DNA of 64,000 nucleotides from Chthoniobacter flavus Ellin428 (GTDB lineage: Bacteria; Verrucomicrobiota; Verrucomicrobiia; Chthoniobacterales; Chthoniobacteraceae), in assembly GCF_000173075.1 (NCBI RefSeq), contig NZ_ABVL01000013.1:148192-212191 (forward strand), given 5' to 3'. Below are positions 1 to 8,559 of the stretch, one piece after another (position 1 is the first letter of the stretch; every line of letters starts with the position of its first letter). The notes beneath the pieces are model-generated. The model was not told the origin of the DNA. It did not search any database and worked only from the letters and a program-made list of their open reading frames with translations. The position numbers and the translations under genes are program-made.

Positions 1-113
1 GCAGCCGGCGGCGGCATCGGCGCCAGGAGCACGGCATCCTTTTCTGGATCGGCACGATCATTGGGGGATTCATCCTGCTGGCGATGCTCCATTTCCTATT
101 GCACGCAAAGTGA
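1..113 (+). CDS. C-terminal end of a small membrane protein (partial)
   Basis: An open frame enters from the left edge and stops at TGA 111-113. Its last 36 or so residues are a basic stretch (SRRRHRRQEHG) followed by one hydrophobic segment (ILFWIGTIIGGFILLAMLHFL) and a short LHAK tail. This is the pattern of a single-pass inner-membrane protein with a cytoplasmic positive flank. The start lies outside the window, so no family can be assigned. It lies just upstream of yicC on the same strand. Confidence 0.5.
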   Translation, partial: SRRRHRRQEHGILFWIGTIIGGFILLAMLHFLLHAK

Positions 114-151
114 GCTTCCTATCCCCCACCGTTCGCCGTTAAACAAAGCCT

Positions 152-1030
152 ATGAGAAGCATGACCGGCTATGGCCGGGGCCAAAGCTCGCAAAACGGCA
201 GCAAGATCAGCGTCGAACTCAACTCCGTGAACCGGAAGCAGAGCGACGTGGTCGTGACGCTGCCCCGCGAGCTCACCGAACTGGAACCGCGCGTGCGCGA
301 TGTCATCAACGCCCAGGTATCGCGCGGCCGACTCAATGTCGTCATCGCCGCGCATCACACCGCCAGGCCGGCCAACGCCGCCCTGGCGCTCGATACCAAT
401 CTCGCGCGGATCTACTACCGGGCGATGGTTGACTTGCAGAAGGAGCTCAATGCCGCCGGCGAGATCAGTATCGACACCGTGCTGCGCGCCCCCGGCGTCC
501 TGCGCATGCCGGAGGAAGAAGTTTCGATCGATGACATGTGGCCGCCGGTGGAAAGCGCGTTGAAGGAAGCGCTCGCCGACTTGGTCAAAATGCGGGAGCG
601 CGAAGGCAAACACCTCGCCAAGGATCTCATCCATCGTCTCAAGATCGTCCGCGAATCCGTGCGCAAGATCCGCACGCTGCAGCCCGGGGTCCTCAAGCGC
701 CATCGCCAATCGCTGCACGAGCGCATCCAAAAAGCGGGCGTCGATCTCCCCGTCGACGACGAGCGCCTGGTGAAGGAAGTGATCTTCTTCGCCGACAAAT
801 CGGACATATCCGAGGAATTGACCCGTCTCGACAGCCATTTCGCCCAGTTCGCCCATCACCTGCGCAAGAATGAACCCGTCGGCCGCACGCTCGAGTTCAT
901 GTGCCAGGAGATCGGCCGCGAATTCAATACCCTTGGCGCCAAGGCCAACGATGTGGACATTTCCCAGCTCGTGGTCACGTGCAAAGCCGAGATGGAAAAA
1001 ATCCGCGAACAGATTCAGAACATTGAATAA
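152..1030 (+). CDS. yicC: YicC/YloC family endoribonuclease
   Basis: The 292-aa product has the usual family length. It opens with the hallmark MRSMTGYGRG, carries the YicC N-terminal domain over about residues 2-155, and ends with the DUF1732-type C-terminal domain. That domain includes SEELTRLDSHFAQF, an EFMCQEIGREFNTLGAKAND stretch and the terminal KAEMEKIREQIQNIE. Family members are RNA-cleaving enzymes implicated in small-RNA turnover and stationary-phase fitness. The gene precedes gmk, as in many bacteria, and its stop overlaps the proposed gmk start, indicating translational coupling. The normally SVNHR-like motif reads SVNRKQ here. Confidence 0.93.
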   Translation: MRSMTGYGRGQSSQNGSKISVELNSVNRKQSDVVVTLPRELTELEPRVRDVINAQVSRGRLNVVIAAHHTARPANAALALDTNLARIYYRAMVDLQKELNAAGEISIDTVLRAPGVLRMPEEEVSIDDMWPPVESALKEALADLVKMREREGKHLAKDLIHRLKIVRESVRKIRTLQPGVLKRHRQSLHERIQKAGVDLPVDDERLVKEVIFFADKSDISEELTRLDSHFAQFAHHLRKNEPVGRTLEFMCQEIGREFNTLGAKANDVDISQLVVTCKAEMEKIREQIQNIE

Positions 1031-1676
1031 CGACCAATCCTCTTCCGTGGAGACCCCGGCCCCTTCCCGCCAATTCCGGCGCCTCGGCATCCTCTTCGTC
1101 GTCTCGGCTCCCTCGGGCGCCGGCAAGAGCACGCTGCTCAATGCCCTGCGCCAGACGCCGGATTTCGTCTACTCCGTCTCCTACACCACGCGCCAGCCGC
1201 GCCCGGGTGAGGTGAATGGCGAGGACTACCACTTCGTGAGCATGGAGGAATTCGAACAGCGCCTGGCCGGCGACGAGTTCCTCGAGCACGCGCAGGTGCA
1301 CGGCAACTACTACGGCACGCTGCGGAGCGCGGTGATCGAGCAATTGCACGACGGCGTGGACGTGCTCATCGACATCGACGTGCAGGGCGCCCAGCAGATT
1401 CGCTCCGACGGCAACCCGGCGATCAGCGATGCCGTGGCCGATATCTTCATCATGCCGCCGAGCCTGGAGGAATTGCGCCGCCGCCTGAACAAGCGCGGCA
1501 CCGAGACCTCCGAGCAGATCGAAACCCGCCTGCACAACGCCGCCACCGAGATGGAAGCCTGGCACGCCTATCGGTACACCATCATCAGCGGCTCCGTGGA
1601 GGAAGACCTGCAAAAGTTCCGCGCCATCATGCGCGCCGAGCGGTATCTCAGCCACCGGATGGTCCTCACGCCATGA
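1023..1676 (+). CDS. gmk: Guanylate kinase
   Basis: It phosphorylates GMP (and dGMP) with ATP to GDP in purine salvage. The P-loop SAPSGAGKST lies at about residues 28-37, followed by the GMP-binding SYTTRQPRPGEVNGEDYHF region and the DIDVQGAQQ segment. I chose TTG 1023, which overlaps the yicC stop and gives 217 aa, close to the family's roughly 205-210. GTG at 1047 is an alternative. The open frame extends further upstream, but that part is antisense-like arginine/serine filler read inside yicC. The stop overlaps the coaC start (ATGA at 1673), so yicC-gmk-coaC looks like one operon. Confidence 0.95.
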   Translation: MNNDQSSSVETPAPSRQFRRLGILFVVSAPSGAGKSTLLNALRQTPDFVYSVSYTTRQPRPGEVNGEDYHFVSMEEFEQRLAGDEFLEHAQVHGNYYGTLRSAVIEQLHDGVDVLIDIDVQGAQQIRSDGNPAISDAVADIFIMPPSLEELRRRLNKRGTETSEQIETRLHNAATEMEAWHAYRYTIISGSVEEDLQKFRAIMRAERYLSHRMVLTP

Positions 1677-2221
1677 GCGCCCCCGTCGTCGTTGTCGGAG
1701 TCACCGGGTCGATCGCCGCCTATAAGGCCGCCGATCTCGTGAGCAAGCTGGTGAAGCGCGGCTTCGAAGTGCACGTCGCCATGACCCACGGCGCGCAGGA
1801 GTTCGTCACCCCGCTCACCTTCCAGACGCTCTCGCGAAATCCGGTGATCACGAGCGTCTTCGACGACCAGCGCGACTGGAAACCGGGGCACATCGACCTC
1901 GCTGACCGCGCGAATCTCCTCCTCATCGCGCCCGCCACCGCGAACATCCTCGCCGAACTCGCGCATGGACTCGCGGGCAATCCCATCGGTGAGATCGCGC
2001 TCGCCACGCTCGCGCCGGTGCTCGTCGCGCCGGCGATGAATGGCAAGATGTGGCAGCACGCGGCGACGCAGGACAACGTGAAGTTGTTGCGCTCGCGCGG
2101 TGTGGAATTCATCGGACCGGAGGAAGGAATTCTCGCGTGCGGGTACGAAGGACTCGGTCGTTTGTGGAATGTCGACGACATCGTCGAACGCGTTGCGCAC
2201 ATCATCGCGCAAAAAAAATAG
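1673..2221 (+). CDS. coaC: Phosphopantothenoylcysteine decarboxylase (CoaC, monofunctional)
   Basis: The flavoprotein decarboxylates 4'-phosphopantothenoylcysteine to 4'-phosphopantetheine in CoA synthesis. Visible motifs are the N-terminal GVTGSIAAYK nucleotide-fold start, the active-site-type His73 in PGHIDL, PAMN at 120-123, and the substrate-clamp Cys156 in LACGYEGLGRL. The protein ends at 182 aa, so the CoaB synthetase domain usually fused in CoaBC is absent and must be encoded elsewhere. The ATG overlaps the gmk stop by four bases. In many genomes rpoZ sits between gmk and coaBC; here it lies at 54676-54942 instead. Confidence 0.92.
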   Translation: MSAPVVVVGVTGSIAAYKAADLVSKLVKRGFEVHVAMTHGAQEFVTPLTFQTLSRNPVITSVFDDQRDWKPGHIDLADRANLLLIAPATANILAELAHGLAGNPIGEIALATLAPVLVAPAMNGKMWQHAATQDNVKLLRSRGVEFIGPEEGILACGYEGLGRLWNVDDIVERVAHIIAQKK

Positions 2222-2542
2222 CAAAAATTTTCCGCGCGCAAAAATCGCGTGAAGTGCGCGCGCACGATCGCGCGGAGAAAATTTGCGGGTCACTCGCGAA
2301 GCCGCATAAACACACGCGTCGCGCGCGATGCGTGTTGCGCTTCAGGAAAAATTTCACGCCCGCTTTTGCATCGCGAGTCACGCGCGAAACGATAATTTCG
2401 CGACGCGTGCAAGAAAAAATTCGTTGACGGTTTGCTTCAACTTCATTACCCACTCACCAACGCAACCGAGTGATGTATCTCATCAACCACTCAACCAAAT
2501 TTCCTGCGAACCGCACCTGCGGATTGAAAGGGGGGATTATCA
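2222..2542. other. Gene-free region rich in CGCG words, upstream of the H1-like gene
   Basis: No convincing coding frame is visible. From 2222 to about 2420 the sequence alternates A/T runs with dense CGCG/GCGC words, unlike its neighbours. A TTGACG hexamer at 2424-2429 could be a -35 box for the downstream small gene, but no good -10 follows. A purine-rich stretch (GAAAGGGGGG, 2525-2535) just before ATG 2543 is a likely ribosome-binding site. Confidence 0.4.
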
Positions 2543-2668
2543 ATGGCGACTAAAAAACCTGCTGCAAAAAAGCCCGCGAAGAAGCTTGCTGCCAAGAAGC
2601 CTGCTGCCAAGAAGACGGCGGCCAAGAAAGCTGCTCCGAAGAAGAAGGCTGCTGCTAAGAAAAAGTAA
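2543..2668 (+). CDS. Histone H1-like Lys/Ala-rich DNA-binding protein, 41 aa
   Basis: The product is almost entirely Lys, Ala and Pro in AAKKPAAKK-type repeats, resembling the tails of bacterial H1-like nucleoid proteins and eukaryotic H1. Such tails bind DNA non-specifically by charge. There is no globular domain, and at 41 codons the gene is below usual annotation cut-offs. Support for its being real comes from a purine-rich ribosome-binding site about 8 bases upstream and an immediately following intrinsic terminator (2686-2728), which makes it a compact monocistronic unit. Stand-alone Lys/Ala proteins of this type occur in Verrucomicrobiota and Planctomycetota. Confidence 0.75.
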   Translation: MATKKPAAKKPAKKLAAKKPAAKKTAAKKAAPKKKAAAKKK

Positions 2669-2685
2669 GCAGATCCCTGCAACTT

Positions 2686-2728
2686 AAACGAACGGGAGGA
2701 GAATTCATTTCTCCTCCCGTTTCGTTTT
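2686..2728 (+). terminator. Intrinsic terminator after the H1-like gene
   Basis: A long perfect stem, ACGAACGGGAGGAGAA pairing with TTCTCCTCCCGTTTCGT, has a short loop and is followed by a T-rich run (TTTTGT). It lies 18 bases after the H1-like stop codon and would separate that unit from the downstream phosphatase gene. Confidence 0.85.
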
Positions 2729-2756
2729 GTGGAAGATGCCGGGCTCACCATTTTCC

Positions 2757-3515
2757 ATGTCCACATCCACTTATCTCGAAACTGCGGTCAGCGCCGCCCT
2801 CGCGGCCGGTGAATTTCTGCGCAGCCACGTCGGCACAGCGCTCGAGGTCAACGAGTTCGCCGCCCACGACATCAAGCTCGAGCTCGATGTCCGCTCGCAG
2901 GAACTGATCACCAAACACCTGCTCGACCGCTTCCCCGATCACGCCATCTACGGTGAGGAAGGCATCGCCGGCAACCAGCAGAGCGACTTCCAATGGATCG
3001 TCGACCCCATCGACGGCACCGTGAATTACTTCTACGGCATCCCGCACTACTGCATCTCCATCGCTCTCCGTGAGCGCGGCGAGATCATCGTCGGCGTCAT
3101 CCACGACCCCTCGCGCCATGAAACCTGGCAGGTGGAACGCGGCGGCACGCCGACCCTCAATGGCAAGCCCATCCACGTGAGCACGCGCAACCAGCTCAGC
3201 GACGCCGTGCTCTCCATCGGCTTCGCCAAGTCCAAGGAAACGATCAGCGCGGGGTTGCCGGTGCTCGATTATTTCGTGAGCAAGGCCCGCAAGTGCCGCC
3301 TCATGGGCAGCGCCGCACTCGACCTCGCCTATGTGGCCTGCGGCCGCTACGACGCCTATATCGAATCCAGCGTGAGCCTCTGGGACGTTGCCGCCGGCAA
3401 GATTCTCGTCGAGGCTGCGGGCGGAAAATTTGAAATGAAACCGCGCACCGACAATCCCGACAAAATCAGCGTTCGCGCTTCCAGCGGGCTCCTCGACCTG
3501 GAGGTGCGGCCATGA
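2757..3515 (+). CDS. suhB: Inositol monophosphatase family protein (SuhB-like)
   Basis: This is an Mg-dependent phosphatase of the IMPase fold. Metal-binding motifs are GEE at residues 66-68, the DPIDGT loop at 83-88 and WDVAAG at 209-214, the standard trio for hydrolysis of inositol-1-phosphate or related sugar phosphates. I started at ATG 2757 (MSTSTYLETA), giving 252 aa, because the 10 residues before it are not conserved-looking. The stop overlaps the ispF ATG by four bases. Substrate specificity cannot be read from sequence; histidinol-phosphate or PAP phosphatase activity is also possible in this superfamily. Confidence 0.88.
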   Translation: MSTSTYLETAVSAALAAGEFLRSHVGTALEVNEFAAHDIKLELDVRSQELITKHLLDRFPDHAIYGEEGIAGNQQSDFQWIVDPIDGTVNYFYGIPHYCISIALRERGEIIVGVIHDPSRHETWQVERGGTPTLNGKPIHVSTRNQLSDAVLSIGFAKSKETISAGLPVLDYFVSKARKCRLMGSAALDLAYVACGRYDAYIESSVSLWDVAAGKILVEAAGGKFEMKPRTDNPDKISVRASSGLLDLEVRP

Positions 3516-3991
3516 CTCTTTCCGGTATCGGTTACGACGTGCATCGCCTGGTCGAAGGCCGGGCGCTCATTCTCGGCGGTGTGGAAATCCCGTATACTCA
3601 CGGACTCGAGGGCCACAGCGACGCCGACGTGCTCGCTCACGCCATCGCGGACGCCGTGCTCGGCGCGATCGGCGAACGCGACATCGGCTTTCATTTCCCG
3701 AACACGGATCAATCCATCCGCGGCATCAGCAGCCTCGAAATCCTGCGCAAAGTCGCCAGCCTCGTCTCGGAGAAAGGCGGACGCGTGCTCAACGTCGACT
3801 CCTCGCTGATCGCGGAAGCACCGAAGATCAGCCCGCACGTGGCCGCGATGCGCGCCAATATCGCCAAGGCGCTGCGCCTCGATCCCAAGCGCGTCGGCGT
3901 GAAAGCCACCACCAACGAACGCATGGGCTTCCTCGGCCGCGGCGAAGGCATCTCGGCCATGGCCGTGGCCAGCGTGGAAGTGCCGGAGTAA
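3512..3991 (+). CDS. ispF: 2-C-methyl-D-erythritol 2,4-cyclodiphosphate synthase
   Basis: It converts CDP-ME 2-phosphate to MEcPP with loss of CMP in the non-mevalonate isoprenoid pathway. The GIGYDVHRL start supplies metal ligands Asp9 and His11, and His43 in HSDADVLAHA completes the zinc site. The GVKATTNERMGFLGRGEGI segment near the C-terminus is the cytidine-binding signature. At 159 aa it is full length. It is translationally coupled to the upstream phosphatase gene (ATGA), and cysS follows 12 bases downstream, an ispF-cysS arrangement seen in other bacteria. Confidence 0.97.
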   Translation: MTLSGIGYDVHRLVEGRALILGGVEIPYTHGLEGHSDADVLAHAIADAVLGAIGERDIGFHFPNTDQSIRGISSLEILRKVASLVSEKGGRVLNVDSSLIAEAPKISPHVAAMRANIAKALRLDPKRVGVKATTNERMGFLGRGEGISAMAVASVEVPE

Positions 3992-4003
3992 AGACGCACA
4001 CGC

Positions 4004-5404
4004 ATGGGCATTCGCTTATTCAATACCTACACGCGGCAGTTGGAGGAATTCACGCCGCTCGATCCGGCTGGCCAACAGGTGAAGATGTACACCTGCGGCC
4101 CTACGGTCTATAACCACGCCCACATCGGCAATTTCCGGGCGTATCTCTTCGAGGATCTGCTCCAGCGGCATCTCGAAGCGCGTGGCTATCAGGTCGAGCG
4201 GGTGATGAATCTCACCGACGTCGACGACAAGACCATCCGCAATTCCCGCGAAGCCGGCCGGCGGCTCGCCGACTTCACCGCCATCTACAAAGACGCATTT
4301 TTCCAGGACGTCGACACCCTGCGCATCAAGCGCGCTCAGCATTTCCCGGCAGCGACCGAACCGCGCTACATCGAGCGCATGATCTCGATGATCCAGCAAC
4401 TCGAATCGCAGGGCATCGCCTACCAGGCCGAGGACAAGAGCGTCTACTTCCGCCTCTCGAAATTCCCCGACTACGGCAAGCTCGCCCATCTCAATCTCGA
4501 CGAACTGCGCCCCAGCGGCCGCATCGCCAATGACGAGTACGAGAAGGAAAGCATCGGCGACTTCGCGCTCTGGAAGGCGTGGGACGAGAAGGATGGCGAC
4601 GTGGCGTGGGATTCTCCCTGGGGTCGCGGGCGGCCCGGCTGGCACATCGAGTGCAGCGCCATGGCGACCGCACTGCTCGGCCCGGAAATCGACATCCATT
4701 GCGGCGGCGTCGATAACATCTTCCCGCACCACGAGGCGGAGATCGCCCAAAGCGAGTGCTGCACGGGCAAGAAGTTCGTGCGCTACTGGCTGCACTGCGC
4801 CCACCTCATGGTGGACGGGCAGAAGATGTCGAAGAAGCTCGGCAACTTCTACACGCTACGCGACTTGATCGAGAAAGGGTTCACCGGGCGCGAGGCGCGC
4901 TATGCGCTGCTCACGGTGAACTACCGCCTGCCGTTGAACTTTACCCTTCCCGGTCTCGAATCGGCACGCGCCTCCCTCGCCCGCATCGATGAATGGGTCG
5001 ACCGTCTCACCGCTCACGCGGCCGGCGCTTCCCCTACCGCGACTCCATTGTCCGATTTCACGGAGAAGTTCTTCGCCGCCCTGGACGAAGACCTGAATAT
5101 CTCCGGCGCGCTCGCCCCGCTGTTCGATCTCATCCGCGAAAGCAATTCCGCCCTCAATCGCAGCGAGCTTTCGCCAGCGGAAGCGGCACAATTGCTGGCC
5201 GACTGGCGACGCATCGACAGCGTCCTCGGCTTCGAGCGCGAAGCCGCTGCCATCCCCGCGGACGTCCTTGCCCTGGTCGAGCAGCGTCAGCAGGCCCGTG
5301 CGGACAAGGAATGGAAGAAGAGCGACGAGCTCCGCGACGAGATTCTTGCCAAAGGCTGGGTGGTCAAGGATACCAAGGAAGGCCCCAAGCTCACCCCTCG
5401 CTGA
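4004..5404 (+). CDS. cysS: Cysteinyl-tRNA synthetase
   Basis: This class I aminoacyl-tRNA synthetase charges tRNA-Cys. The HIGH-type motif HAHIGN lies at residues 38-43 and KMSKK at 274-278. Zinc ligands are consistent with Cys31 (TCGPTVYNH), Cys217 (WHIECS), His242 and Glu246 (PHHEAE). The DALR-type anticodon-binding tail ends in EEG-like DTKEGPKLTPR. The 466-aa length is typical. It probably shares a transcript with ispF. Confidence 0.97.
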   Translation: MGIRLFNTYTRQLEEFTPLDPAGQQVKMYTCGPTVYNHAHIGNFRAYLFEDLLQRHLEARGYQVERVMNLTDVDDKTIRNSREAGRRLADFTAIYKDAFFQDVDTLRIKRAQHFPAATEPRYIERMISMIQQLESQGIAYQAEDKSVYFRLSKFPDYGKLAHLNLDELRPSGRIANDEYEKESIGDFALWKAWDEKDGDVAWDSPWGRGRPGWHIECSAMATALLGPEIDIHCGGVDNIFPHHEAEIAQSECCTGKKFVRYWLHCAHLMVDGQKMSKKLGNFYTLRDLIEKGFTGREARYALLTVNYRLPLNFTLPGLESARASLARIDEWVDRLTAHAAGASPTATPLSDFTEKFFAALDEDLNISGALAPLFDLIRESNSALNRSELSPAEAAQLLADWRRIDSVLGFEREAAAIPADVLALVEQRQQARADKEWKKSDELRDEILAKGWVVKDTKEGPKLTPR

Positions 5405-5472
5405 TGCGCATTCGACAGAAGGCGACATTTCAGTATTTCCTGCAACCGACGAATCGACTTTAAACAGTGGCG

Positions 5473-6153
5473 ATGACTTTTTCCCCTGGCGACTACCTCG
5501 ACCTGAATCACACCGAGCACCGCATGCTCTTTGAGAATTCGGTCAATGCGTGGGATGCGTTGAAGCAGATCACCAGCTACCTGCAGTTCCGGCTCAAGCC
5601 GGCGATTCAAGGCCGGCTCGTCGGCAAACCGTTCATCAGCGGTGCGGTCTTCATCGGCAAAGGCACGGTCATCGAGCAGGGCGCGATGATCAAAGGTCCC
5701 GCGTGGATCGGCGAAGGCTGCGAGATTCGCAACGGCTGCTACATCCGCGAAAACGTCATCGTCGGCTCGGGCTGCGTGTTGGGCAATTCCTGCGAGTTCA
5801 AGAATTCGATCATCTTCGACGAGGCGCAGATTCCGCACTTCAACTACGTGGGCGACTCGATCATCGGCTATCGCGGCCACTTGGGCGCGGGGGTCATTCT
5901 TTCGAACGTGAAGCTCGATCACGGTGAGATCGTTGTGCCGACCGCCGGCGGCCTGGTGCCCACGGGCCTGAAAAAATTTGGCGCCATCGTCGGCGATCGG
6001 GCAGAAATCGGCTGCAATTCGGTCATTAACCCCGGCTCGCTCATCGGCCGGAATTCCGTGATCTACCCTGGCACCGTCTGGCGGGGCGTCGTCCCGGCCA
6101 ACAGCATCGTCAAGACCCGGCAGGAACATCAGATTTTAGCCCGACGCGATTGA
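5473..6153 (+). CDS. Left-handed beta-helix (hexapeptide) acyltransferase-like protein
   Basis: The protein is built mostly of imperfect hexapeptide repeats (for example VFIGKGTVIEQGAMIKGPAWIGEGCEIRNGCYIRENVIVGSGCVLG), which fold as a left-handed beta-helix, as in the C-terminal half of GlmU. The nucleotidyl-transfer domain of GlmU is absent. The roughly 45-residue N-terminal part (DYLDLNHTEHRMLFENSVNAWDALKQI) is helical. It is best described as a predicted sugar acetyltransferase or scaffold of the GlmU-C type, with unknown substrate. ATG 5473 was chosen; GTG 5467 two codons upstream is equally possible. Confidence 0.75.
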   Translation: MTFSPGDYLDLNHTEHRMLFENSVNAWDALKQITSYLQFRLKPAIQGRLVGKPFISGAVFIGKGTVIEQGAMIKGPAWIGEGCEIRNGCYIRENVIVGSGCVLGNSCEFKNSIIFDEAQIPHFNYVGDSIIGYRGHLGAGVILSNVKLDHGEIVVPTAGGLVPTGLKKFGAIVGDRAEIGCNSVINPGSLIGRNSVIYPGTVWRGVVPANSIVKTRQEHQILARRD

Positions 6154-6195
6154 TCCTTGCGCGAAAGCAGGTCTTTTGGAACCTTGCCCGCCCCT

Positions 6196-6813
6196 ATGCC
6201 CAGTCCTACGTCCACGCCTCAGCCTGCCGAAACCGAATTCGATCCGCTCGTTTTTTGGATTAAGCACCAGAGCAAGATCCTGCTCCTGGCCGGCCTGCTC
6301 GTGGTCGCGCTCGGAGGCTACGCCCTTTCCGAATACATCCACAACAAGCACACGGCCGCTGCCGAGGCGCTGCTCGCGAATGCGCATTCGGTCGAAGATT
6401 ACCGCAAGGTCATCGCGGACTATTCCGGCTCCATGCCGGCGGGTGATGCCTATCTGATGCTCGCCGAGAAGCTGCGTGCCGAGGGCAAGCTCGACGAATC
6501 TTCAGCCGCGCTGCACACCTTTATTGAGAAGTATCCGGAGCATTCTTTGATTAGCGGCGCGTGGACCAGCCTCGCGACCAATCTCGAAGCCCAGGGCAAA
6601 CTGGACGAGGCGCTGAGCACCTACCAGAAAGTCACGACCACCTACGCCAACAGTTTCAGCGCTCCCATCGCCCTCCTCGCGCAGGCCCGCATTCTCGCGG
6701 AGAAAGGCAAGACCGAGGACGCCCGCCGCTTGTACGAGCAGATGCTCACGCAATTCCCCGGCAACTTCGCCGCGCAACAGGCGCAGATTGAACTGCGGAA
6801 GTTGAAGAAGTAG
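6196..6813 (+). CDS. Membrane-anchored TPR protein (YfgM-like)
   Basis: After a Pro/Thr-rich N-terminus there is one transmembrane segment (ILLLAGLLVVALGGYAL, about residues 27-43). A TPR-type helical repeat region follows, with units such as AEKLRAEGKLDESSAALHTFIEKYPEH, ATNLEAQGKLDEALSTYQKVTTTYA and RILAEKGKTEDARRLYEQMLTQFP. This layout matches YfgM-type periplasmic chaperone or assembly adaptors that associate with SecYEG. ATG 6196 replaces a longer TTG frame because the extra residues are not membrane-protein-like. It is probably the last gene of the plus-strand run. Confidence 0.7.
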   Translation: MPSPTSTPQPAETEFDPLVFWIKHQSKILLLAGLLVVALGGYALSEYIHNKHTAAAEALLANAHSVEDYRKVIADYSGSMPAGDAYLMLAEKLRAEGKLDESSAALHTFIEKYPEHSLISGAWTSLATNLEAQGKLDEALSTYQKVTTTYANSFSAPIALLAQARILAEKGKTEDARRLYEQMLTQFPGNFAAQQAQIELRKLKK

Positions 6814-6897
6814 GGCTGTGGTCTCCGAACGGAGACGAGTGAGGCACGAACAGAGAAAACGCGTGAAGGCGCTGCCGCGCAGCGGCTCCAAAAAAGC

Positions 6898-7100
6898 CCG
6901 TCATCCTGAGCGAAGTGCCCCGGCGGGCGAAGGTGGGCGGGGCACGCAGTCGAAGGATCTCCAATGTCGGCGGGCGAAGGTGGTGGGAAGAATGACGCGT
7001 GGTCACGCGCAAGTTGGGGAAGCTCCGCGCGAAAACCCGCAGAGATTAGAGGTCCTTCGACTCCGCCCATGGTTCCCCGCTCCGCTCAGGATGACCGTTT
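6898..7100. repeat. Dispersed inverted-repeat element, family D (copy 1)
   Basis: The element is bounded by GTCATCCTGAGCG at the left and its complement CGCTCAGGATGAC at the right, enclosing GGGGCACGCAGTCGAAGG-type sequence. Related copies lie at 36425-36622 and 39617-39848. It sits between the TPR gene and the convergent radical SAM gene and has no plausible ORF. Confidence 0.7.
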
Positions 7101-7164
7101 TTTCCGAGCGCTTCGCGCATCTGTGCCGGGCGTTTATTGCCAGCGATGTCTCACATCCGAAACC

Positions 7165-8496
7165 CTACAACAACGCCAACTCTCGCTTGATCGCCTCGAT
7201 CTTCTTCACCCCATCGGAGACCTGGCGGTAATTCTCATCCATCGTCGCGCCGGAATATTTTTCCAAATGTCCTGCCGAACGAAGCGTGTGCAGCGGCGTG
7301 CCCTCGATCTCCGCCGTGCCTGATTCCTGGTAGGAAGTCAACGGCAACGACCGGATGTAGGCCTTGGTCTCCGCCATTTGCTCCTTGGTCTCTCCCGGTA
7401 ACCCGTAGGTGAACGTGCCGTGCACGGTCATCCCGAGATTCCGCAGGTAGATGGTGGTCTCGCGCGCCTCCTGCAGGTCGAGTCCCTTGTTGACGATATT
7501 GTCCACGACATGCTGGTTGCCGCTCTCGAATCCGAGCTTCACACCATAGCAACCGCTTTCCCGCATGAGCTTCCACGTCTCGCGGTTGATCGTGTCCGCG
7601 CGGCACATTGCCCCCCACGGCAGGGCGATCTTGCGCATCACCTCACACATGCGTTCAACGTGACGATTGCCGAGGTTGAACGTGTCGTCATCGAAATAGA
7701 TGGAGCGGAAACCGTAGCGCCCGACGATGTCACGAAGGAACCCCTCCATGTATTCCGCGGTGTAGTGCCGCACGGTGCGTCGATGCTCTCCATCCGGGTC
7801 GTTCCCCGTCATCGTCGCCGGCCAGACACAGAACAAGCACTTGAACGGGCAACCCCGACTCGACCACACGTGCGCTTGCGGCAGGCGGGGCGATTGCGGA
7901 TTCGGATCGTAGTACCGCCAGGCGGTGACCGCATCGTAGTAAGGAAATGGCGCCGCATTCATCTCCGTCGCGGTCAACAGATCGTGCTCAAAAACTCCCG
8001 TCGCCCCCTGCACCACTTTCGCGGCCGCTTTTTCGTATTCCCCTTTGATCGCCGCCACCACATTGGGGAGCGCCATGATCTCATCGGCGCGGATGGTGGT
8101 GATCGGACCACAGACCGCAATTTTCACATGCGGTACCACCGTCGCGATGTGACGGATGATCTTCATGTCATGATCCCAACTGGGCGTTGCGCTTTCGATG
8201 AAAATGAAATCCGGCTGAGCCTCCCGCAGGTAGGCCGTGTAGGTGTCGTAACTCTCGTGCAAAGCCACGGAATCGCGCAGGGTTGCTTCCGCTCCCGTAT
8301 GTTGGGCGACATACGTGGTGGCATACCCCATGAAGAAGGGATACGGCAGGTAGTGGCCGAACATGAACCAATCCGGCATGGAGCCAGCGTGATAGGTATT
8401 CGGCCAGCGGGAACCCGCGCGTACGCCTTTGCGCAAATGGTTCGTTCCTGGCTCGACTTCAAACCACGGGGGGTTGCTGAACAGCACTTTGATCAC
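7165..8496 (-). CDS. B12-binding-type radical SAM protein
   Basis: The N-terminal half (residues 1-180) resembles the cobalamin-binding Rossmann module of BchE/P-methylase-type enzymes (MIKVLFSNPPWF, IFIESATPSWDHDM, VCGPITT). The radical SAM core begins with WSSRGCPFKCLFC, giving the CxxxCxxC iron-sulfur ligands Cys216, Cys220 and Cys223. Downstream it has GFESGNQHVVDNI and TYGLPGETKEQM, typical of the Elp3/MiaB-like fold. The canonical DXHXXG cobalamin motif is not obvious. The 443-aa length fits the family. The product is unknown; methyltransfer or ring-forming chemistry on a lipid or cofactor is plausible. It is convergent with the upstream cluster. Confidence 0.85.
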   Translation of the reverse strand: MIKVLFSNPPWFEVEPGTNHLRKGVRAGSRWPNTYHAGSMPDWFMFGHYLPYPFFMGYATTYVAQHTGAEATLRDSVALHESYDTYTAYLREAQPDFIFIESATPSWDHDMKIIRHIATVVPHVKIAVCGPITTIRADEIMALPNVVAAIKGEYEKAAAKVVQGATGVFEHDLLTATEMNAAPFPYYDAVTAWRYYDPNPQSPRLPQAHVWSSRGCPFKCLFCVWPATMTGNDPDGEHRRTVRHYTAEYMEGFLRDIVGRYGFRSIYFDDDTFNLGNRHVERMCEVMRKIALPWGAMCRADTINRETWKLMRESGCYGVKLGFESGNQHVVDNIVNKGLDLQEARETTIYLRNLGMTVHGTFTYGLPGETKEQMAETKAYIRSLPLTSYQESGTAEIEGTPLHTLRSAGHLEKYSGATMDENYRQVSDGVKKIEAIKRELALL

Positions 8497-8559
8497 GTCC
8501 GCACTTTCCCCGTCTTCGCCCCAGAGTCAACCACAGTCCGAGGCGGAGTGGCAGAGCGC

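Noticed and set aside
119..1141. 340-aa minus-strand open frame across yicC and gmk
   Set aside because: It is the antisense of clear YicC and Gmk coding sequence; high GC leaves many such shadow frames.
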